Shown here piece by piece: positions 9,272 to 17,571 of a stretch of 64,000 bases of DNA. How positions within the stretch are numbered: position 1 is the stretch's first letter; each line of letters starts with the position of its first letter. Source of the DNA: SB25 sp050180705 (GTDB lineage Bacteria > Bacteroidota > Bacteroidia > Bacteroidales > Tenuifilaceae); the NCBI GenBank assembly GCA_050180705.1, contig JBFXDX010000001.1:521772-585771 (forward strand), given 5' to 3'. Both the position numbers and the translations under genes were made by a program. The notes beneath the pieces were generated by a model that worked only from the letters and a program-made list of their open reading frames with translations, made no database searches and was not told where the DNA came from.

Positions 9272-10258
9272 CTAAAGATCATGATAAAACTTCATGAATT
9301 GAACTCTTTCGAAAGCTGCAGGATTATATGTATTGGCCTGACTCATTTTTCCACGAAACTCAGCAATTGTCTCATAGCCATTGGTATCCATCCATTGTTC
9401 CAACTGCTTAATCATATATGTAACATGCTCTTTGCCATTCCGATATATTGCCGAGCAAACCTGCACAGCATTAGCACCTGCTAAAAGTTGCTTAACAATA
9501 CCAAAGCCATCATGAACTCCCGTTGATGCTGCTAAATCACACTGAACTCGACCTGCCATAATGGCCATCCAACGAAGAGATACAGATATTTCCGCCGGCG
9601 TGCTAAACACACTAGTAGGTGCAAATTGAAGATTATTAATATCAAAATCAGGATTATAGAATCGGTTAAACAAGACTATTCCTTGAATTGGAGTTTCGCT
9701 CAAACGCTTAATAAAATTGCCCAAACTAGCGTTGTAATATCCTATCTTTAATGCTACAGGGAGTTTTGTTGCCTTTGTAACTTTTTCAACTATATCGAAA
9801 TAAACCTGCTCGTTTTCCAATGACGAACGATTAAAATCGGATGGTAACGAAAAAACGTTGAGTTCAATGCCATCCACACCTGTATCCTCTATTCGCTTTG
9901 CAAAATCGGTCCAACCTCCAGCAGTAACGCAGTTAATACTAGCAAAAATAGGAATACTAACATTAGCCTTAGCTTCGGTAAGAAATTTAAGATAGTTAGA
10001 AACAGGATCCTCCATTCTATCAAAATCGAAATACTCCATGGTTTCGGGATAAATGAAACCAGAGGCATTCATCTTATTGAGATTGTCCCGCGTTTCGGCT
10101 ATAATTTCCTCCTCGAAAAGAGATTTAATTACTACTGCTGCCGCTCCTCGGGCTTCGAGTTCTGCTATATCCTGAAGAGAATCGGTTAACCCAGAACTAC
10201 CAATGATTAATGGGTTTTTAAGCAAAAAACCCATGTAAGTTGTGGTTAAGTTTGCCAT
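9272..10258 (-). CDS. Dihydroorotate dehydrogenase-like flavoprotein
   Basis: 328-aa TIM-barrel protein of the dihydroorotate dehydrogenase superfamily. FMN/active-site blocks are visible: LIIGSSGLTDS near the N-terminus, AVVIKSLFEEE, IFASINCVTAGGW and VALKIGYYN with its lysine. C-terminal sequences AASTGVHDGFGIVKQLLAGANAVQVCSAIYRNG bind FMN phosphate. The family member usually labelled DHOD-like in Bacteroidota resembles the PreA type and differs from PyrD by lacking the usual orotate-binding Asn set, so its substrate is uncertain. It lies downstream of dapA, separated from it by that gene's terminator. Confidence 0.82.
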   Translation of the reverse strand: MANLTTTYMGFLLKNPLIIGSSGLTDSLQDIAELEARGAAAVVIKSLFEEEIIAETRDNLNKMNASGFIYPETMEYFDFDRMEDPVSNYLKFLTEAKANVSIPIFASINCVTAGGWTDFAKRIEDTGVDGIELNVFSLPSDFNRSSLENEQVYFDIVEKVTKATKLPVALKIGYYNASLGNFIKRLSETPIQGIVLFNRFYNPDFDINNLQFAPTSVFSTPAEISVSLRWMAIMAGRVQCDLAASTGVHDGFGIVKQLLAGANAVQVCSAIYRNGKEHVTYMIKQLEQWMDTNGYETIAEFRGKMSQANTYNPAAFERVQFMKFYHDL

Positions 10259-10299
10259 AGGTAAATGTATTTGTTAGATAAATATAACAAATAAAAATG

Positions 10300-10326
10300 A
10301 AAAATGGCTCATAATGAGCCATTTTA
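10300..10326 (-). terminator. Terminator of the dapA operon
   Basis: AAAATGGCTC (10301-10310) and GAGCCATTTT (10316-10325) form a 10-bp stem with an ATAAT loop. The tail is T-rich on the minus strand and follows the dapA stop. Confidence 0.8.
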
Positions 10327-10348
10327 TACTATGAAGTAACCCTTTATT

Positions 10349-11233
10349 CTATAGATAATTCTGTAACAATATCGACAATTTATAGTGTGCCGACTCGCTA
10401 ATTGGAGCCAAAGGCAATCGAAGGTTATTTTCGATTACACCTAAAATTGATAAAGCAGCCTTAACACCTCCAGGGTTCCCTTCAACAAAAAGGGAATCTA
10501 TTATCTCAATCAATTCAAGGTGAATTTTACCTGCTTCGGCATAATTATGCTGCTGTGCCAACCGAACCATTTCTGATAATCTTTTGGGAAGAGCGTTTCC
10601 CAAAACTGATATAACGCCATCGGCACCTATCGACATTTGAGGCAATGCTAAGCCATCATCACCCGATAATACCAGAAAATCTTCGGGTTTATCCCTCAAA
10701 ATGTAACTCATCTGGTTAAGATTTCCCGATGCTTCCTTAATTCCAATAATATTGGGAACCTCATGCGCCAACTTAAGCGTTGTCTCAGCACTCATATTTA
10801 CACCTGTTCTGCCAGGAACATTGTATAGCACAATAGGTAAAGAACTTTGTGCAGCTATTGCTTTAAAATGTAACTCTAATCCCTTTTGAGTGGGCTTATT
10901 GTAGTATGGCGTAACCGATAAAATTGCATCAATACCATCAAAGTCATAATCATCAATCAACTCAATTATATGATTTGTATCGTTACCTCCAATTCCAAGC
11001 ATAATTGGCAAACGATCATCATTCTTTTTAATAACAAACTTAATAAGCGAACGTTTCTCCTTATCGGTTAACGTTGCAGGTTCGCCAGTTGTACCCATTA
11101 ATACAAGAAAATCGGCACCGCCAGAAACTATGTGCTCGATTAATCGTTCTGTTGCATCGTAATCAATTTCTTTATCCTGATCAAAAGGAGTAACCATTGC
11201 AACTCCTAATCCTCGGAACTTTTCAGTGACCAT
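10349..11233 (-). CDS. dapA: 4-hydroxy-tetrahydrodipicolinate synthase
   Basis: Condenses pyruvate with aspartate semialdehyde in lysine and meso-diaminopimelate synthesis, in the cytoplasm. Signature blocks are FRGLGVAMVTPF at the N-terminus, GTTGEPATLT, the active-site YNVPGRTG with its Tyr, and IGIKEASGN with the Schiff-base Lys. The longest frame opens at 11284, but that start would overlap the preceding gene by 29 bases and add 17 residues absent from the family. The ATG at 11233 gives the usual 294-aa protein starting MVTEKFRG and is chosen. It lies 22 bp downstream of the DUF6913 gene and probably shares its transcript. Confidence 0.95.
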   Translation of the reverse strand: MVTEKFRGLGVAMVTPFDQDKEIDYDATERLIEHIVSGGADFLVLMGTTGEPATLTDKEKRSLIKFVIKKNDDRLPIMLGIGGNDTNHIIELIDDYDFDGIDAILSVTPYYNKPTQKGLELHFKAIAAQSSLPIVLYNVPGRTGVNMSAETTLKLAHEVPNIIGIKEASGNLNQMSYILRDKPEDFLVLSGDDGLALPQMSIGADGVISVLGNALPKRLSEMVRLAQQHNYAEAGKIHLELIEIIDSLFVEGNPGGVKAALSILGVIENNLRLPLAPISESAHYKLSILLQNYL

Positions 11234-11255
11234 ATATTTAGTTAAGTTGATGTTT

Positions 11256-11828
11256 TTAAAAAGAAGTGGAGGGTTCTTGAGCAAATCTATTATTCAATCT
11301 ATAAAGAATATCCTTCATTTGCTCGCATAGATAATTTAATCCCTTCGCCTTGTCCACGGTAATAATCAAGTCGAATGGATTGTTATAGTAATTCAGCGCT
11401 CCAACTTTAAATTTTGCCTTGGATAACGATGCAACCCATCGCATTGGCATTGTTTCCTCAAAGTTCAAATCAATCAAAATATCAAATTCAGTATCTGCAA
11501 ATACATCTACTAAAGCAGATTCTGGTTTATAGTACCAATTCAACTGATTTGTATCAAAAATATTCACTCTGCTATGCATTGTGAAGTACTGAGGGACTTC
11601 TTTTCCTGAAAAGTATCCCAAAACCTGAACTCCGATATTATTTTCTTCGAAATATGCCCTGAGGTTTAATATCTCGTCTAAAACAGATTGATCCGAGATA
11701 TTACAAATTATTCCGATTGCACGTGCAGTTGTAAGATTCTGAACCATCTTATTGCGCTTAAATCCAACCAATTTCTTGGATAGAGCCTTTAATGATCTTT
11801 TATACTTATAATCTTCAAATGCTTTCAC
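11256..11828 (-). CDS. DUF6913-like conserved protein
   Basis: 190 aa, starting at GTG 11828. The N-terminus is strongly basic (residues 7-27 rich in Lys/Arg). The core has a Rossmann-like alternation (AIGIICNISDQSV, EFDILIDLNFEETMPMRWVASLSKAKFKVGAL). It matches my recollection of the Bacteroidota-restricted DUF6913 family, often next to dapA or ligA. Function is unknown, and no catalytic motif is apparent. The start is uncertain: Met28 is the first in-frame ATG, but beginning there would discard the basic tail, which is typical of the family. Confidence 0.7.
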   Translation of the reverse strand: MKAFEDYKYKRSLKALSKKLVGFKRNKMVQNLTTARAIGIICNISDQSVLDEILNLRAYFEENNIGVQVLGYFSGKEVPQYFTMHSRVNIFDTNQLNWYYKPESALVDVFADTEFDILIDLNFEETMPMRWVASLSKAKFKVGALNYYNNPFDLIITVDKAKGLNYLCEQMKDILYRLNNRFAQEPSTSF

Positions 11829-11912
11829 AGGTTTAATTTTAGTTTACCACAAGTATTCTGCATCAATCATAAAAATGCAATTTTACTAAAATTACAGATT
11901 ACTTCAAAAATA

Positions 11913-13922
11913 TTACTCCTTAATTAAATCGAAAAATTCCTCCTCCGAGATAACCTTTATTCCGAGTTTGTTCGCTTTTTCCAACTTTGCTGGGCCAATT
12001 TTATCGCCAGCCACAAGCATCGATGTTGAAGCAGAAACGCTACTAACATTCTTTCCACCATGCTGTTGAATCAGTTCTTTTAGATCGTCTCTGGATATAG
12101 AGGAAAATGTTCCGGATATTACCACCGACAATCCCTTTAGCTTATCGGATTTAACCTGTTGCTCCGATGATGAAATTTCCAATTTAACTCCGAATGACTT
12201 TAGTTTAGCGATAAATTCTTTGTTCTGCGAATTGGAAAAGAAATCGATAATGCTCTGTGCAATTCTTTCGCCAACCTCATCAACCTCCAGCAATTCTTCC
12301 AACGTAGCGTTAGCTATTGAATCGATACTTCCAAAGTGCAGCGCCAATTTTCTTGCAGTTGTTTCGCCAACATAACGTATACCAATTCCATAAAGGACTT
12401 TTGGAAACGGAACCAACTTCGAATTCTCGATACTATTGATGGCATTATCGGCCGATTTTTCGGCAAAACGCTCCAATTTAAGCAATTGCTCTTTGGTCAA
12501 AATATATAAATCTGACGGACCGATAACCAACCCATTATCGTAAAGCAAGGCTACAGTTTCTTCCCCTAATCCATCAATATTTAGTGCTTTTCGGCTGATA
12601 AAATGCTCGATTCGACCCTTAATTTGTGGTGGACATCCATTTTGGTTGGGACAAAAATGACGCGCTTCGCCCTCGGGGCGTACAAGAATGGTTCCACATT
12701 CTGGGCAACTCTCCGGAAAAACCAGCGGCACACAGAATAATGTTCGCCGGGAATTATCGACCCCAACAATTTTCGGTATTATTTCGCCGCCCTTTTCAAC
12801 ATACACAGAATCGCCAATTCGAATATCGAGCAGTTCAACCTGATCGGCATTGTGCAACGATGCTCGTTTAACAACAGTTCCTGCCAACTTTACAGGTTTT
12901 AGGTTAGCCACAGGAGTTACAGCACCAGTGCGTCCAACCTGAAAATCGACTGATAACAGCGTTGTTGACACACGCTCGGGCTTAAACTTGAAGGCAATTG
13001 CCCAACGGGGAGTTTTTGCGGTAAGTCCAAGCGCATTCTGATACTGATAAGAGTTTACCTTAATTACAACACCATCGGTATCGAACGGTAGTTTCTTACG
13101 GGCATTATCCCAATGATGAATATACTTCATCACTTGAGCTGAATCGGCACAGAGCTTAACATGCTCCGAAATCTTAAAACCCCACTGCCTAGCAGCCATT
13201 AAGTTCTGATAATGATTATCGAAAGGCAAACTATCACCCAAAACATAGTAAAGAAAACAGTCTAACTTTCGCCGTGCAACTATTGCCGAATTCTGCAACT
13301 TTAAAGTACCCGATGCTGCATTCCGGGGGTTTGCAAATGGAGTATCCCCCTCCTCTTCACGTTCTCTATTAAGCTCCTCAAAAACATTCCTGGGCATATA
13401 AATTTCACCACGAATCTCAAAATCCTCAGGATAATTATCGCCATGCAAAACAAGCGGTATCGACTTAATGGTGCGAACATTCGCAGTAACATCGTCACCA
13501 ATGGTACCATCGCCACGCGTTACCGCCCTAACCAACGCACCTTTGCTATACGTTAAGCCAATAGCAACTCCATCGTACTTCAATTCACATACATACTCGG
13601 GTTTAGCCCCCAGAGCCTTAACGGTACGATCCTCAAAATCTAAAACCTCACCCTCGGTATAAGTATTGCCCAACGAAAGCATCAAAGAGCGGTGTTTCAC
13701 CTGTGTAAACTCCTTCGATATATCACTTCCAACCCTTTTTGTAGGAGAGTTTGGATCGTCCATCTCGGGATACAAGGCTTCCAAATCGCTCAATTCCTTT
13801 AGCAGCCTATCAAATTCATAGTCGGTTATTTCGGGCTTCGAAAGAACATAGTATAGGTGATTATGTCGATTCAATTCTGCCCTAAGCTGCAAAATTTGCT
13901 GACGGATTTGCTCGGTTAACAT
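11913..13922 (-). CDS. ligA: NAD-dependent DNA ligase LigA
   Basis: 669 aa, full length. Seals nicks during replication and repair using NAD+. The domain order is complete: Ia domain (YYVLSKPEITDYEFD), adenylation domain with the nucleotidyl Lys115 in ELKYDG, OB fold, zinc finger (CPECGTILV...HFCPNQNGCPPQ, four cysteines), helix-hairpin-helix region (DEVGERIAQSI) and a C-terminal BRCT domain (KGLSVVISGTF). It begins the minus-strand group ligA, DUF6913, dapA and is divergent from the RSH gene. Confidence 0.97.
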   Translation of the reverse strand: MLTEQIRQQILQLRAELNRHNHLYYVLSKPEITDYEFDRLLKELSDLEALYPEMDDPNSPTKRVGSDISKEFTQVKHRSLMLSLGNTYTEGEVLDFEDRTVKALGAKPEYVCELKYDGVAIGLTYSKGALVRAVTRGDGTIGDDVTANVRTIKSIPLVLHGDNYPEDFEIRGEIYMPRNVFEELNREREEEGDTPFANPRNAASGTLKLQNSAIVARRKLDCFLYYVLGDSLPFDNHYQNLMAARQWGFKISEHVKLCADSAQVMKYIHHWDNARKKLPFDTDGVVIKVNSYQYQNALGLTAKTPRWAIAFKFKPERVSTTLLSVDFQVGRTGAVTPVANLKPVKLAGTVVKRASLHNADQVELLDIRIGDSVYVEKGGEIIPKIVGVDNSRRTLFCVPLVFPESCPECGTILVRPEGEARHFCPNQNGCPPQIKGRIEHFISRKALNIDGLGEETVALLYDNGLVIGPSDLYILTKEQLLKLERFAEKSADNAINSIENSKLVPFPKVLYGIGIRYVGETTARKLALHFGSIDSIANATLEELLEVDEVGERIAQSIIDFFSNSQNKEFIAKLKSFGVKLEISSSEQQVKSDKLKGLSVVISGTFSSISRDDLKELIQQHGGKNVSSVSASTSMLVAGDKIGPAKLEKANKLGIKVISEEEFFDLIKE

Positions 13923-14038
13923 CTATTCAATTTTTTTATAAAGATATGTAAAAGTACAAAATCCTTAAAAAGTCCGAAATTATTAAGGCATAACCAATCA
14001 ATTTTAAAAATTCATATCTTTACAAAAATGCACTTCCG

Positions 14039-16234
14039 ATGAACCAAATCCAGGAAAAAGACAGAAAACTAGTTTTAAATCGTTATAGGTCGCTTTTGCA
14101 ATCTGTAAGAGGCGTTGTTAATAAAGAAAATCAACAACTAATCAGAGATGCTTTTAAACTAACAGCAGAAGTAAATAGCAACATAAAAAAGGATTCCGGC
14201 GAACCCTATATCTTGCATTTAGTTGATGTAGCCAAGATTTGTATCGACGAAATGGGCTTGGGTACCTCATCGGCGATTGCAGCGCTACTCCACGAATCGG
14301 TAGAACGAGGCCAACTCACAAAAATAGAGATTGAGAAGCGCTTTGGCGAAAAAATAGCCACTGTTGTTGATAGCTTTACACGTATATCGGGCTTAGATCC
14401 AAAGGAACCTAAAACCCAATCGGAGCATTTCCGTCAACTTATTATCAGCTTATCAAACGACCCTAGGGTTATTCTTATAAAACTGGCCGATAGGCTTGAA
14501 ACGATGCGATCGCTAAGCTACTCAAGCAAAGATGTACAACTTAAACGATCGTGGGAAACCTTTCACCTTTATGCCCCACTGGCTCACCGATTAGGATTAT
14601 ACAGACTAAAATCGGAGATGGAAGATCTTGCCATGAAATATATCCACTCCAAGGAATACAAGCAAATTATCAAAAAACTAAAGGAAACAACCGCAAGCCG
14701 TAATAAGTTTATCAAGGATTTTATTGCTCCTTTCGAGCAGGATTTACGAAACAGGGGATTCGATTTCGAAATAAAAGGCCGAACTAAATCTGTTTACTCC
14801 ATATTCAGGAAGATGCAGAAACAACAGGTCGATTTTGAGGAAGTGCACGATATTTTTGCAATTCGGGTGATACTCAACTCAAAGCCCGAATCGGAAAAAT
14901 CGGACTGCTGGCAGGTATACTCCATTATCACCAATAAATATACGCCAAACACAGAGCGACTTCGCGACTGGATTTCGGTTCCCAAAAGTTCAGGATACGA
15001 ATCGTTGCATACAACGGTACTTGGTCCCGAGGATAAATGGGTTGAAGTGCAAATTCGCACCTCGCGCATGGATGAGATTGCGGAAAAAGGACCTGCGGCG
15101 CACTGGAAATATAAAGGTATAAAGCAAGAACAAGGTGTCGACGATTGGGTTGTTCGAGTTAGAGAAATGCTAGAGACATCCGATGAATCATCGGAAGATA
15201 AGGTGGAAAAATTCCAGATGAATTTGCAGGACAGCGACATTTTTGTTTTTACCCCTAAAGGTGATATCCGAAAATTGCGGGCAAATTCAACGGTGCTCGA
15301 CTTTGCATTTGATATACACACCAATATTGGCTCGCAGTGTATAGGCGCAATTGTTAATGGGAAGAATGTAACAATAAAACAATGCCTTCAGAATGGTGAT
15401 ATTATCGAAATACTGACCTCTAAAAAGCAAAGCCCTAAAAAAGATTGGCTATCGATAGTTATTACATCTAAAGCAAAGTCTCGCATAAAGCAGCAACTTA
15501 GAGATGCCGAAAACAAAGAAATAGTTGACGGGAAAGAAATTCTATCCCGAAAATTCAAGAACTGGAAAATTGATAACGTCGATGAGTCATTGCTAAAACT
15601 AAATAAGCATCTAAAGCTAAAGAAACCGACAGATCTTTTTATAAGGGTTGCCGAAGGTAAAATAGACCTTTCGATGCTTAAAAATATTTTAACTGCCGAT
15701 CCATCCGAAACCATATCGACTAAAGACGATGTGGCTAAAGTTGAGCCTCCCAAACCAGAACCAGCCAAGGCGCAACCCAGCAGCGACTATTTAGTTATTG
15801 ACGAAAGACTGGTAAACATCGATTATAAACTTGCAAAGTGCTGCAACCCAATATTTGGTGATGATATTTTTGGTTTTGTCACCATAAACGAAGGGATTAA
15901 GATTCATCGCACAACATGTCCAAATGCAAACCAGCTATATAACCGCTGGGGCTATAGAGTTGTAAAAGCTAAATGGAAAGGAACATCGCAAGCAGGAGCC
16001 TTTCAGTCCACAATTAAAATTACCGGCAACGACGAACTAGGCATGCTAAATAGAATATCCGAAGTAATAAGCAAAGATTTAAAGGTTAACATGCGCAACA
16101 TTGCCATTAACACAAAAAATGGACTTTTCGAGGGAATTATCCAACTTTACGTAGAAGACACAAAGCATCTTGAAATGCTTTTATACCGGCTGAATAGAGT
16201 GCAAGGTGTACATAAGGCCATTAGGATGAAATAA
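14039..16234 (+). CDS. RelA/SpoT family (p)ppGpp synthetase with degenerate HD hydrolase site
   Basis: 731 aa with the long RSH architecture: HD domain (about 40-190), synthetase (about 235-345), TGS (about 395-460), conserved Cys region (KCCNPIFGD near 600) and C-terminal ACT. The synthetase site looks intact: GRTKSVYS at 247-254, the Tyr320-containing GYESLHTTV, and Glu336 in VEVQIRT. The hydrolase site does not. The HD motif reads HE (His85-Glu86), the following ED dyad reads ER (Glu89-Arg90), and the usual ADRLHNMR reads ADRLETMR (151-157). His60 and Asp151 remain. A synthesis-dominated, RelA-like enzyme is therefore predicted. It should respond to amino-acid starvation through ribosome binding by its TGS/ACT half. 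The gene stands alone. Confidence 0.9.
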   Translation: MNQIQEKDRKLVLNRYRSLLQSVRGVVNKENQQLIRDAFKLTAEVNSNIKKDSGEPYILHLVDVAKICIDEMGLGTSSAIAALLHESVERGQLTKIEIEKRFGEKIATVVDSFTRISGLDPKEPKTQSEHFRQLIISLSNDPRVILIKLADRLETMRSLSYSSKDVQLKRSWETFHLYAPLAHRLGLYRLKSEMEDLAMKYIHSKEYKQIIKKLKETTASRNKFIKDFIAPFEQDLRNRGFDFEIKGRTKSVYSIFRKMQKQQVDFEEVHDIFAIRVILNSKPESEKSDCWQVYSIITNKYTPNTERLRDWISVPKSSGYESLHTTVLGPEDKWVEVQIRTSRMDEIAEKGPAAHWKYKGIKQEQGVDDWVVRVREMLETSDESSEDKVEKFQMNLQDSDIFVFTPKGDIRKLRANSTVLDFAFDIHTNIGSQCIGAIVNGKNVTIKQCLQNGDIIEILTSKKQSPKKDWLSIVITSKAKSRIKQQLRDAENKEIVDGKEILSRKFKNWKIDNVDESLLKLNKHLKLKKPTDLFIRVAEGKIDLSMLKNILTADPSETISTKDDVAKVEPPKPEPAKAQPSSDYLVIDERLVNIDYKLAKCCNPIFGDDIFGFVTINEGIKIHRTTCPNANQLYNRWGYRVVKAKWKGTSQAGAFQSTIKITGNDELGMLNRISEVISKDLKVNMRNIAINTKNGLFEGIIQLYVEDTKHLEMLLYRLNRVQGVHKAIRMK

Positions 16235-16302
16235 TTGAAATTATAGCTAATGGCCAAATAGTGAACTAAATATTGTTAAATACGTTGTAAATAAAACAAT
16301 AC

Positions 16303-16336
16303 TTGTTGCGTTTTTATTCTGCGATTACTATTTTTG
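16303..16336 (+). promoter_or_regulatory. Bacteroidota-type promoter for the 16355 gene
   Basis: TATTTTTG at 16329-16336 fits the TAnnTTTG -7 consensus exactly. A TTG at 16306-16308 lies 20 bp upstream, in the -33 position. Transcription would start about 10 bp before the ATG at 16355. Confidence 0.6.
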
Positions 16337-16354
16337 AAAAAAAATGATGTTGCC

Positions 16355-16987
16355 ATGATAAAAAGATTCATATTGATCAGTGTCATTTTAATGTCGGGAT
16401 ACTTTACGTCTAGAGCCCAACTAATTCAGGATCTTCATAAAATTTATGAACCCGTTTATCAGCAAGATATACTAGATGATTCATCGTCGGTTATTACTCC
16501 TTTTGGGGTTATAAAACCAGGTGTTAACTATGGTTTATCGTTTGGCACAGGATACTCGTTCATGGGAAATGGCCGTGGAGTTTCCAGCTCTTATGTTGCA
16601 CCTACAATTGCATACTCGCCCAACCAAAAAGTACAGGTAATTGCTGGCGTTAGTTTATCGAGAACGGGAATGCATGGTTTTGATATGCCCAAAGGTGTTG
16701 AAAACGATCAATTCCAAACATCCACCAATCCATACCAAGCATGGGCTTACACTCAGTACAACTTCAGCAATAAGTTTAGTGTTTATGCAATAGGCTCTGT
16801 TTCTCAGAACCAATCATTCTTCTCGCCTTACTCCAACTCTATTGGAACGTATAATAGCCAAATGTACGGTGTGGGCTTCAACTATAAAATTAGCAGCAGA
16901 ACAACCATTGGCGCTAGCTTTAATTTCGTAAATGCACAATCGACACTAAATCCTTTTAGCAGCTTTGGTAACTCACTCTACCCTTAG
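16355..16987 (+). CDS. Exported beta-rich protein, probable small outer-membrane barrel
   Basis: 210 aa from ATG 16355. An in-frame TTG at 16334 exists but lies inside the promoter -7 box, so it is rejected. The signal peptide ends near SRAQ. The mature part alternates polar and hydrophobic residues with many Gly/Ser/Tyr (VNYGLSFGTGYSF, VQVIAGVSLSR, FSVYAIGSVSQ, RTTIGASFNFV), as in an 8-10-strand outer-membrane barrel. No specific family is recognised and the function is unknown. It ends with a short SLYP rather than an aromatic residue. Confidence 0.75.
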   Translation: MIKRFILISVILMSGYFTSRAQLIQDLHKIYEPVYQQDILDDSSSVITPFGVIKPGVNYGLSFGTGYSFMGNGRGVSSSYVAPTIAYSPNQKVQVIAGVSLSRTGMHGFDMPKGVENDQFQTSTNPYQAWAYTQYNFSNKFSVYAIGSVSQNQSFFSPYSNSIGTYNSQMYGVGFNYKISSRTTIGASFNFVNAQSTLNPFSSFGNSLYP

Positions 16988-17060
16988 AAAAGGATAAATT
17001 AAATATTAAGCAGCTTCAAGAACTTATTTCTGGCTCTATTATGTAAATAAACACCATGAA

Positions 17061-17082
17061 ATTCTGAAGATGAATTCAGAAT
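17061..17082. repeat. Intergenic inverted repeat
   Basis: ATTCTGAA (17061-17068) and TTCAGAAT (17075-17082) form a perfect 8-bp stem with a 6-base loop. No T-run follows, so a terminator function is doubtful. It lies between the barrel gene and the tandem repeat array. Confidence 0.5.
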
Positions 17083-17159
17083 GACGGATTTATTGACTTT
17101 TTAGACCGTCTTAAATGATGTATTTTCTGAAAGAATAAATGCATCTCCTCATACAGGAC

Positions 17160-17480
17160 AGATGAATCCTCAAAATTGGCAGATTTATCCAGCGTTAAAG
17201 TACCCTTATCCCCCAAAAAGATAGATGCATCTTCAAAAAAGATAGATGCATCCTGTTTCGAAGTACCCCCATCCTCAAAATGGATAGATGCATCCTGTTT
17301 TGAAGTACCCTCATCCTCAAATTCGATAGATGCATCTTCAAAATTTGAGGATGCATCCTGTTTTGGAGTACCCCCCTCCACTTCATTTGAGGATGCATCC
17401 TCAAAAACGATAGATGAATCCTATTTTGAAGTGGGGGGGGGTACTTCGGAAGTACCCCCTCCCACTTCCGAAGTACCCCC
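17160..17480. repeat. Tandem array of 21-bp modules around GATGCATC
   Basis: About 320 bp built from variants of 21-bp modules, often paired into 42-bp units, for example at 17240-17281 and 17282-17323. Shared cores are GATAGATGCATCCTGTTTTG, GAAGTACCC and CATCCTCAAA. Because the module length is a multiple of three, long frames are open on both strands. Their products are only 7-residue repeats (such as KIDASSK, EVPPSSK), so they are not taken as genes. The right end carries a 9-G run and a palindrome, GGGGGTACTT (17437-17446) / AAGTACCCCC (17450-17459). The role is unknown. Confidence 0.85.
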
Positions 17481-17524
17481 AACGCAAATCAACGCAGATA
17501 GTTTTTATTGGCCGTGATACCAAT

Positions 17525-17550
17525 AAAAAAGGGGCATAAGCCCCTTTTTT
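17525..17550 (-). terminator. Bidirectional terminator between repeat array and M3 peptidase gene
   Basis: AAAAAAGGGGC (17525-17535) and GCCCCTTTTTT (17540-17550) form an 11-bp stem with an A-run on one side and a T-run on the other. It serves the M3 peptidase gene on the minus strand and could also stop plus-strand transcription. Confidence 0.85.
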
Positions 17551-17571
17551 CAACAATATCAGTATAGATAT

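Noticed and set aside
10349..11284. Longer dapA beginning at 11284
   Set aside because: The extra 17 residues overlap the preceding gene and are not part of the family; the ATG at 11233 gives the normal start.
17160..17480. CRISPR array
   Set aside because: Repeats are contiguous modules with no constant repeat and unique spacer pattern, and no cas genes are near.
17076..17517. Open frames on both strands over the repeat array
   Set aside because: They arise because the repeat unit is a multiple of three, and they encode only 7-residue repeats; there is no conserved start context or domain.
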